In this document: positions 54,699 through 62,424 of the stretch, piece after piece
Layout: each line of letters starts with the position of its first letter
Numbering within the stretch: the first letter of the stretch is position 1
Assembly (NCBI GenBank): GCA_963700425.1
Contig: CAVOXO010000003.1
Coordinates: forward strand, 558,001-622,000
Length of the DNA stretch: 64,000 nucleotides
Source: CAVOXO01 sp963700425
GTDB taxonomy: Bacteria; Actinomycetota; Acidimicrobiia; Acidimicrobiales; Microtrichaceae
Reading direction: 5' to 3'
Translations under genes and position numbers: made by a program
Notes under the pieces: model-generated
Databases searched by the model: none
What the model was told of the DNA's origin: nothing
What the model saw: only the letters and a program-made list of their open reading frames with translations

Positions 54699-55456
54699 TG
54701 GCCCGGCCCCACGTTCTGCGCCGCATCGCTCGACGTCTCGGCGGGCCGTTGGTCGTGATCACGCTCGGCGCGTGCGGCACGGTCGATCGAGGGTCGCCCG
54801 ACACCGTCGAGATGGGCGTGGCCACCTCGTTTCGCACTGCCGCCGCGTCGATCGACGCTCTGGCGTCGGAGGCCGACCTCGAGGTGGACACCTCGGTGGC
54901 GTCGACGCCCACGTTGGTCGCCCAGGTGAGCGAGGGTGCCGGGCTCGACATCGTGGTGTTGGCCGATGAATCCGTGGCGGCACGGCTCGAGGTGGACGGA
55001 ACGATCGAGCGGGTCGGCCCTGAATTGACGACTCCCATGGTGCTCGCCGTCCCGGCGGGCAACCGGGCGCGGGTGACGGGCCTCGACGCCTTGTCGGATC
55101 CGGACCTCGACGTGGGGCTGTGCGATCCCCGGGTCCCGTGTGGGGCGCGCGCCGAGGAGTGGCTGGCGGGGCGGGAGGTGTCGCTCGACACGATCGAGCC
55201 GTCGTCGGCCTCGCTGGTCGGCCGTCTGTCCGCCGGAGAGTTGGACGCTGCCATCGTCTACCGATCCGAGGTCGTCGGGTCGGGCGGAGCCATCGAGGAG
55301 GTTCCGACGGTCGAGGCGGGGACCCTCTCCACGACCGTGTTGGCGCGGGTGGTCGGGTCGGATCGGTCGAGGGCGACCGATCGGCTCGTCGAGATCCTGT
55401 CGAGTGACGATGCCGTGGCGGCCTACATCGCAGCCGGCTACGAGATCGGCGACTGA
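54698..55456 (+). CDS. modA: Molybdate ABC transporter substrate-binding lipoprotein
   Basis: 252 residues. Signal with lipobox (GPLVVITLGACGTVDRG). ModA-like pattern: MGVATSFRTAAASIDALASE, VSEGAGLDIVVLADESVAAR, PMVLAVPAGNRARVTGLDAL, LDVGLCDPRVPCGARAEEWL, LSAGELDAAIVYRSEVVGSG. It captures molybdate (or tungstate) outside the membrane for ModB. Overlaps the regulator's stop. Three bases separate it from modB. Confidence 0.88.
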   Translation: MARPHVLRRIARRLGGPLVVITLGACGTVDRGSPDTVEMGVATSFRTAAASIDALASEADLEVDTSVASTPTLVAQVSEGAGLDIVVLADESVAARLEVDGTIERVGPELTTPMVLAVPAGNRARVTGLDALSDPDLDVGLCDPRVPCGARAEEWLAGREVSLDTIEPSSASLVGRLSAGELDAAIVYRSEVVGSGGAIEEVPTVEAGTLSTTVLARVVGSDRSRATDRLVEILSSDDAVAAYIAAGYEIGD

Positions 55457-55459
55457 GCC

Positions 55460-56282
55460 GTGAGGCGCAGGACGCCCTCGGCGGTGATCGCGGTGGCCGG
55501 GGTGGCGGTGGCCCTCGTCGTGGTGCCCACCGTCACCTTCGTGTCCCGGCTGCCGTGGAGCGAGCTGGCGGAGATCCTGACGAGCGACGCGATCACCGTC
55601 CCGCTCCGGGTGTCGGTGGTGACGTCGGTCCTCGCTGCTCTGTGGGCGATCGTGCTGGGAGCTGGCGCTGGGTGTGGTGATGGCGACGACGTCGACCCGT
55701 CGCGCCGGGATGTTGCGGGGGATACTCACCGTCCCCGTGGTCCTTCCACCGGTCGTCGCCGGCCTGGTGCTGCTGGTGGCGTTCGGACCCGATGCCCCCA
55801 TCGGCCGACTTCTGGGTGCCGTGGGCGTCTCGCTGCCTTTCAGCACCGGTGGCGTCGTCCTGGCACAGGTCTTCGTGGCGTTCCCCTTCGTGGCCATCGC
55901 CGTCGAACGATCCGTCGCCGCCTCGGGATGGGCCCCCGAGGAGGCGGCGGCCGTCGCCGGCGTGGGTTCGGGCGGGCGTTTCCTCCGGGTCACCCTGCCG
56001 TCGATCCGTGGCGCGCTGATGTCGGGCGGGCTGTTCGCCTGGGCGAGGGCCTTCGGGGAGTTCGGCGCGACCCTCACCTTCGCCGGGTCGTTTCCGGGGC
56101 GAACAGAGACGCTCCCCCAGGGCGTCTACCTGGCGGTGGCGACCGATCGCGAGGTGGCGGTCGTGGGCGGGAGTCTCATGATGGTCGTCGCGTTCGTGGT
56201 GGCCTTTGCGGGGTTCGGGTCGCTCCGGCGGGTCGGTCCGCTCAGGCCAGTGCTCCCAGGACGTGATCCACACACGTCGTGA
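55460..56282 (+). CDS. modB: Molybdate ABC transporter permease (frameshifted)
   Basis: About 273 residues after ignoring one extra G near 55661-55668. First part: AVIAVAGVAVALVVVPTVTF and SDAITVPLRVSVVTSVLAAL. After the break: LALGVVMATTSTRRAGMLRG, then VPVVLPPVVAGLVLLVAFGP. The EAA loop that contacts the ATPase is present (EEAAAVAGVGSGGRFLRVTL). No modC follows; the next gene is serC on the opposite strand, which this gene overlaps by 41 bases, so the ATPase must be encoded elsewhere. Confidence 0.9.
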
Positions 56283-57367
56283 GCGCCGCGACGTCGGCCG
56301 GCTCGATGGCGGGGAACATCGCCACCCTCAACTGGTTGCGCCCCAGTTTGCGGTAGGGCTCCACGTCGAGGATGCCGTTGGCCCGCAGGGCGGCGGTGAC
56401 GGCCGTGGCGTCGATGGCGTCGTCGACGTCGATGGTCGCCACGACGTGGCTTCGCTTGGCGGGATCGGCGACGAAGGGCGTGAGCATCGGGTGTGCGTCG
56501 GCCCAGCCGTAGAGCGTCGCGGCGGACGCGTCGCATCGACGGGCGGCGAACTCGAGGCCACCGTTGTCGAGGATCCACCGCAGCTGTTGGTTCGCGAGGA
56601 AGATCGTGGCGAGGGCGGGCGTGTTGTAGGTCTGGTCCTTGCGGGAGCTCTCCAGCGCGATGCCGAGATCCAGCGACGCCGGACTCCACCGCCCACTGGA
56701 CGCGATGCGCCCGATCCGTTCGAGGGCCCGGGGGGAACATGCCGCGATCCACAGTCCTCCGTCGGAGGCGAGACACTTCTGGGGAGCGAAGTAGTAGACG
56801 TCGAGCTCGGCCATGTCGACGCGCAGTCCTCCGGCCGCCGAGGTCGCGTCGACGACGACGACGACGTCGTCGTCGAGGCCGGCGGGGCGTCGAGGGTCGG
56901 TGGCCACCCCGGTGGACGTCTCGTTGTGGGTGAGGGCGACCACGTCGTAGCCCGGCGTCGCCACCAGGGTCGGGATGATCACCCGTGGGCGATTCGGTGA
57001 CCAGTGGCTCTCCGAGATGGGGGGCGTGCCGGGATGCGGCGGCGAACTTCGAGGAGAACTCCCCGAAGACCGCATGGTGACTGGCGGTCTCGATGAGACC
57101 GAACGTGGCCACGTCCCAGAAGTAGGTGCTTCCGCCGTTGCCCAACACCACCTCGTAACCGTCGGGCAGGCTCAGCAGTTCGGCCACGTTGTTCCTCAGG
57201 GCGCCCACCTCGAAGAGGACCGCCGCCTGACGGTGGCTCGTACCCAGGTAGTCGGGAGCGGCCTGAGCGAGGGCGGACACGGCCTCGCCCCTCACCTTGG
57301 AGGGGCCGCAACCGAATCGACCGTCCGAGGGCAACAGGGCGGTGGGAATCGTGATCGTCGGGGTCAT
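56242..57367 (-). CDS. serC: Phosphoserine aminotransferase, mycobacterial type (frameshifted)
   Basis: PLP enzyme of the serine pathway: 3-phosphohydroxypyruvate to O-phosphoserine. About 374 residues after ignoring one extra base between ~56955 and 56995. IPTALLPSDGRFGCGPSKVR, LGTSHRQAAVLFEVGALRNN, LPDGYEVVLGNGGSTYFWDV, THNETSTGVATDP, the PLP Lys in VYYFAPQKCLASDGGLWIAA, and KLGRNQLRVAMFPAIEP. This matches the M. tuberculosis type rather than the E. coli type. ATG at 57367. Divergent from the aminotransferase gene across a 22-base palindrome; serA lies 3.3 kb away. Confidence 0.93.
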
Positions 57368-57398
57368 CGGGTCAAGTCTCGCGACCGCCGTGGCGAGG

Positions 57399-57420
57399 GT
57401 CGAATCGATATCGATTCGAC
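57399..57420. promoter_or_regulatory. 22-base perfect palindrome between serC and the aminotransferase gene
   Basis: Each half reads GTCGAATCGAT on its own strand, with no central spacer. It lies in the middle of the 62-base divergent gap, 31 bases from the serC start and 9 bases before the aminotransferase GTG. The centre contains GATATC. Position and symmetry suggest a dimeric repressor or activator site acting on both genes. Confidence 0.65.
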
Positions 57421-57429
57421 GACGGCACC

Positions 57430-58658
57430 GTGGAATCGGAGAATGACGCCGTGGATTCGTCACGCCCCAGGATCTCCGCCCGCATCTCGGCCATCGCACC
57501 CTCGGCCACCCTTGCGGTCGACGCCAAGGCCAAGGCTCTCAAGGCCGCCGGCGAGCCGATCATCGGCTTCGGTGCCGGCGAACCGGACTTCGCCACTCCG
57601 GACTACATCGTCGAGGCCGCCGTCGAGGCCGCCCGCTCCGAGTCGTCCCACCGCTACACGCCCGCCGCCGGGCTGCCGTCCTTGCGCGAGGCGATCGCCG
57701 TCAAGACCCACCGCGACTCGGGCTACGAGGTCGACGCCTCCCAGGTACTGGTGACCAACGGCGGCAAACACGCCCTCTTCAACACCTTCGCCACCCTGCT
57801 GAACCCCGGGGACGAGGTCCTCCTGCCGGCGCCCTACTGGACGACCTACCCGAGTCGATCCGTCTCGCGGGAGGCGTACCCGTCGAGATCGCCACCGACG
57901 AGAGCTCGGGGTTCCGGGTCACGATCGACCAGCTCGATGCGGCGCTGACGCCCGAGACGGTGGCGGTGGTCTTCGTGTCGCCGTCGAACCCCACCGGTGC
58001 GGTCTACCCACCCGAGGAGGTCGAGGCGATCGGCCGCTGGGCCGTGGACCGTGGCGTGTGGGTCGTGACCGACGAGATCTACGAACACCTGGTGTTCGGC
58101 GAGTCGCGGTTCGTGTCGATGCCCACGGTGGTTCCCGAACTCGCCGACCGCTGCGTCGTCGTCAACGGCGTCGCCAAGACCTATGCGATGACCGGTTGGC
58201 GGGTCGGTTGGATGATCGGCCCGTCCGACGTGGTGACCGCGGCGACCAACCTGCAGAGCCACGCGACCTCGAACGTCGCCAACGTGTCACAGGCCGCCGC
58301 GCTGGCGGCGGTGTCGGGCGACCTGTCGGCGGTGGCGACGATGCGGACGACGTTCGACCGTCGGCGCGGCATCATCTGGTCGATGCTCAACGAGATCGAC
58401 GGGGTGACCTGTGTCGAGCCTCAGGGAGCGTTCTATGCGTTTCCCGACATGACCGGCCTGCTCGAACGGCCGCTGGCGGGCAGGACGGCGGCGGACACCG
58501 TCGAGCTCGGTGCCCTGATCCTCGAGGAGGCGAAGGTCGCGTTCGTGCCCGGGGAGGCCTTCGGCGCGCCGGGGTACGCCCGATTCAGCTTCGCGATGTC
58601 CGACGACGACATGATCGAAGGCGTCAGCCGCATCGCCGATCTCGTCGCCCGTTCCTGA
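57430..58658 (+). CDS. Class I/II aminotransferase, aspartate aminotransferase type (frameshifted)
   Basis: PLP-dependent aminotransferase of the AspC/prephenate aminotransferase 1-beta group. About 409 residues once one missing base near 57868 is restored. AGEPIIGFGAGEPDFATPDY, HRYTPAAGLPSLREAI, VTNGGKHALFNTFATLLNPG, APYWTTYP then ESIRLAGGVPVEIATDE across the break, FVSPSNPTGAVYPPEEVE, DEIYEHLVFGE, and the PLP Lys in NGVAKTYAMTGWRVGWMIG. GTG at 57430; GTG at 57451, preceded by GAGAAT, is an alternative. It could supply aspartate or act on aromatic precursors. Confidence 0.91.
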
Positions 58659-58672
58659 GGGCTGCGTCGGTC

Positions 58673-60667
58673 GTGGCAGGGGAGCGGGGCTTCGGTTCCT
58701 GGTCGAGCCCACTGTCCGCCGAGCGTGTCACGTCGGGGTCCGACCGCATCGAACAGCTCGTCGTGTCCTCGAGGGCCATCTGGTGGTCCGAGGCGCGACC
58801 ACACGACGACGGTCGGGTCCAGATCGTGCGTCGCGACGACAACGGCCGTGTCGCCGATCTGCTTGCGCCGCCCCGATTCGGCGCGTTCGCGGGTACACGA
58901 GTACGGCGGTGGATCCCTGTGGGTCCATGACGACACGGTCTTCTTCGTCGACGGTGACGATCAGCGGATCTGGCGGGTGGACCCCGGCATCGAACCGGTG
59001 GCGCTCACCCCACCGCCCTACCGCCGGCACGGTTGGCGCTACGCCGATGGCGTGGTGACACCCGATGGCTCGTGGATCATCTGTGTCGCCGAGGTGCATC
59101 CGGGAGAGGTCGACGCAGGTCCCGATGCGACCGAGCCGATCAACGCCCTGGTGGCCGTCCCCACCGGTGGCGGTCGTCCCCAGGTCGTGGCGTCGGGCAA
59201 CGACTTCGTGTCGTCGCCCCGCCTCTCCCACGACGGGCGGTGGTTGGCGTGGGTGGCCTGGGACCATCCGGACATGCCGTGGGATTCGACCCGCCTGATG
59301 GTGGGGGCCGTCGTCGTCGCCGGGACGGCGACAGCCGGGGGTCACCGACGTCGAGGTCGTCGCCGGTGGACCCGGCGAGGCCATCGTCCAGCCCGAGTGG
59401 GACCTCGACGACCGTCTGTGGTTCTGCTCCGACCGCTCCGACTGGTCGCGCCTCCATCACTTCGCGTCGTCGGGGCGGCCACGCGGTGAGGCCGTGGCGG
59501 TCGATCACGGCTCGGGCGACGTGGCCCTGCCACCGTGGGTGTTCGGTGAATCGCGCTACGCCATGCTCTCCGATCGGCGTGTCGTCTTCGCCTTCAGCCT
59601 CGACGGCCTCGACCATCTCGCGGCCTACGACTCGGTGTCGGGGCGGATCGATCGACTCAGTCCGGGCGCGCACCGATATCCGCCAGGTTCGCGCCGACGG
59701 CTCCGGGGTGGTGTTCGTCGGCGCCTCGTTCACCGCCGATGCCTCCATCCAGGCGGCCATGGTGGGCCGTGGTGGGTCGACGTCGCCTCCCACCGTCATC
59801 CGGGCTCCGACGGAGCCGCCGATGAGCTCGTCGTTCATCTCCGTGGGTCTGCCGATCACGTTCCCCACCGAGGGCGGCGCGACGGCGCACGCCATCTTCT
59901 ATCCACCGACTCACCCCGACCACCGGGCGCCCGCGGAGGAGAAGCCGCCCCTCATCGTGGCGATCCATGGCGGCCCGACCGCGGCTGCGTCACCACGGAT
60001 GAGTCTGCGAACCCAGTTCTGGACGACGAGGGGATTCGCGTACGTCGACGTGAACTACCGGGGTTCCACCGGATTCGGCCGCCGGTACCGTGACGATCTG
60101 CGGGGACGCTGGGGAGTGGCCGACGTGGAGGACTGCATCGCCGCCGCCCGTCATCTCGCGGAGTCGGGCCACGTCGACCCACGGCGCTGTCTCGTCAGGG
60201 GATCGAGCGCCGGCGGGTTCACCGCCCTGTCCGCCCTGGTCCGTTCCGATGTCTTCTCCGCGGGGTGTGTCCTCTATGGCGTCTCCGACCTCGAAGCGCT
60301 CGCCAGGGACACCCACAAGTTCGAGTCCCGCTATCTCGACGGTCTCATCGCTCCCTACCCCGAACGGCGCGACGTCTATGTCGAGCGCTCACCCATCACC
60401 CACGTCGAACATCTCGATCGACCGGTGATCGTCTTCCAGGGCACCGATGATGCAGTGGTACCACCGTCACAGTCCGAGATGATCGTCGAGGCACTCGCTC
60501 GGCGTGGGGTTCCGCACGCGTATGTCGTGTTCGAGGGCGAGGGCCATGGGTTCCGCTCGGCGGCGAACGTCACCCGGTGTCTCGAGGCCGAGTGGTCCTT
60601 CTACTGCCAGGTGCTGGGCATGGACCATCCTCCCGACGTGGAACCCGTCGCTGTGGTCCACCGCTAG
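58673..60667 (+). CDS. S9-family prolyl oligopeptidase-like peptidase (three frameshifts)
   Basis: About 663 residues when three extra bases (near 58892, 59337 and 59676) are ignored. N-terminal beta-propeller: RVHEYGGGSLWVHDDTVFFV, SPRLSHDGRWLAWVAWDHPD, VEVVAGGPGEAIVQPEWDLD, TDIRQVRADGSGVVFVGASF. C-terminal hydrolase domain: IVAIHGGPTAAASPRMSLRT, nucleophile in VRGSSAGGFTALSALVRSD, Asp in FQGTDDAVVPPSQSEMIVEA, His in FEGEGHGFRSAANV. Probably a cytoplasmic acylaminoacyl/dipeptidyl peptidase. GTG at 58673. All catalytic residues survive, so true inactivation is unlikely. Confidence 0.88.
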
Positions 60668-60678
60668 AGTCCCCACAC

Positions 60679-62245
60679 GTGTCCCGAGTCCTGGTAACCG
60701 AAGCGCTGGCCCCGTCCGGTCTGGACCGTCTCCGCGCGGCCGGACACGATGTCGACGTCAGGCTCGATCTGTCGCCCGACGAGGTGTCGGAGGCGATCGT
60801 CGGTGCCCACGCACTCATCGTCCGGTCGGCGACCCAGGTCACCGCCGACCTGCTCGACGCCGCGTCGGACCTCGTCGTGGTCGGACGGGCCGGAATCGGG
60901 CTCGACAACGTCGACACGGCCGCCGCGACGGCGCGGGGCGTGATGGTGGTCAACGCTCCGCAGTCGAACACGCTGTCCGCGGCCGAGCACACCATGGCGC
61001 TCCTGTTGAGTCAGGCGCGCAACGTCCCGCAGGCCCATGCGGCGCTGCGGGCCGGGCGATGGGAGCGTTCGAAGTGGAACGGTGTCGAGCTGGCCGACAA
61101 GACGCTCGGAATCATCGGCCTCGGACGGATCGGGAAGCTGGTGGCCCAGCGGGCCCTCGCGTTCGGGATGAACCTGATCGCCCACGACCCGTTCGTGTCG
61201 GCGGACGCCGCCCGCCGGATCTCCGTCGACCTCGCGTCACTGGAAGAGGTCATCGAACGATCCGACTTCATCACTCTCCACCTGGCCCGGACGCCCGAGA
61301 CGATCGGGCTGATCGACGCCGACATGTTGGCCAGGGCGAAGCCGTCGCTGCGCATCGTCAACGTGGCGCGCGGCGGGATCATCGTCGAGTCCGACCTCGC
61401 CGATGCGGTGCGCAACGGCACGATCGCCGGCGCGGCCATCGACGTCTTCGACACCGAGCCGTGCACCGAGTCGCCGTTGTTCGACCTCGACCGAATCGTG
61501 GTCACGCCCCATCTCGGGGCGTCGACGGTCGAGGCTCAGGACAAGGCCGGCGACACCATCGCCGAGATGGTGGAGCTGGCGCTCGCGGGCGACTTCGTTC
61601 CGTTCGCGGTGAACGTCGAGGCCGGTGCCGCTTCGGAGACCGTTCGTCCCTATCAGCTCCTCGCCGAGCGGCTGGGGTCGCTCCTGGCCGGTCTGGTCGG
61701 GGGATCGACGGACCAGATCGAGATCTGCTTCGAGGGCCAGATCGCCGAGTACGACACCCGCATCCTGACCCTGTCGCGCTCTCAAGGGGTTCTTCGCCGC
61801 CGTGTCCGATCAGCCGGTGTCCTACGTCAACGCCCCCCAACTCGCCGAGGAACACGGCATCGAGATCCGCCCGACCACGTCCACCACTCCACGCGACTAC
61901 GTCAACCTGGTGACCATCCGCAGCGGCGACCACGCCGTCGCCGGCACGCTCGTCGGACTGAAGGGCTCGCCGACCGTCGTGATGATCGACGATTTCGCGG
62001 TCGACATCCCGCCGGTCGATCACATGATCATCATTCGCAACGAGGACGTTCCGGGAATGATCGGCGAGGTCGGAACGGCACTCGGACGATCGTCGGTCAA
62101 CATCTCCGACATGGTCGTCGGGCAGGATTCCGACGGTGTCGCCGCCCTCATGGCGCTCTCCATCGACGAGGCACCTCCCCACGACGTCATCGAGGCGCTC
62201 CGCTCGATCGACGGTATCCGGAGCGTCACGACCGTCCACATCTGA
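60679..62245 (+). CDS. serA: D-3-phosphoglycerate dehydrogenase, long ACT-containing type (frameshifted)
   Basis: First step of serine synthesis, NAD-linked. About 521 residues after ignoring one extra base at ~61778-61785. Substrate domain VLVTEALAPSGLDRLRAAGH; GRAGIGLDNVDTAAATARGV; Rossmann GIIGLGRIGKLVAQRALAFG; catalytic NVARGGIIVESDLADAV and TPHLGASTVEAQDKAGDTIA. Then the intervening domain (LTLS joined to ALKGFFAAVSDQPVSYVNAP) and a C-terminal ACT domain (IIRNEDVPGMIGEVGTALGR). This is the long mycobacterial-type enzyme. GTG at 60679 with TAGAGT 8 bases upstream. Confidence 0.95.
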
Positions 62246-62276
62246 GACATGCTGGTGGACCGGGGCCGATCCGCCC

Positions 62277-62282
62277 TATGCT
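62277..62282 (+). promoter_or_regulatory. Candidate -10 element of the leuA leader
   Basis: TATGCT lies 7 bases before the GTG at 62290, matching the spacing and sequence style of the TAAGCT box before the ilv leader. It starts 31 bases after the serA stop. It overlaps an in-frame ATG at 62278, which is therefore probably not the real start. Confidence 0.55.
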
Positions 62283-62289
62283 GAAAGGC

Positions 62290-62328
62290 GTGTTGAACTT
62301 CCGTTCGGCCCTCCTGCTTCTCACCTAG
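62290..62328 (+). CDS. leuA leader peptide (attenuator)
   Basis: A 12-codon ORF reading VLNFRSALLLLT then TAG, with four consecutive leucine codons (CTC CTG CTT CTC) just before the final Thr and stop. An in-frame ATG at 62278 would add four residues, but it lies inside the -10 box. This is the expected form of a leucine-sensing leader peptide. Confidence 0.82.
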   Translation: MLNFRSALLLLT

Positions 62329-62394
62329 GCGAGCACCACTGCCGGTGCTCGCCGAAACCTCCTGTGCCCTCGGGGCCGGGAGGTTTCTTCGTTC
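62328..62394 (+). terminator. leuA attenuator: perfect 10-bp hairpin followed by terminator
   Basis: First hairpin: GGCGAGCACC (62328-62337) with GGTGCTCGCC (62344-62353), starting at the last base of the leader stop. Second hairpin: AAACCTCC (62355-62362) with GGAGGTTT (62379-62386), with inner GC pairing, followed by CTTCGTTCT. A stalled ribosome on the Leu codons would mask the first arm. I did not find an unambiguous antiterminator; CCCTCC (62309-62314) could pair with GGGAGG (62378-62383) but overlaps the Leu codons. Confidence 0.72.
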
Positions 62395-62424
62395 TCCGGC
62401 GGCGTTCGCAGAAGGCACACCGTC

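Noticed and set aside
53960..56077. A 705-codon minus-strand ORF
   Set aside because: Only the last 76 codons look like a protein. The rest is antisense to modA, modB and the regulator and is a GC-rich shadow.
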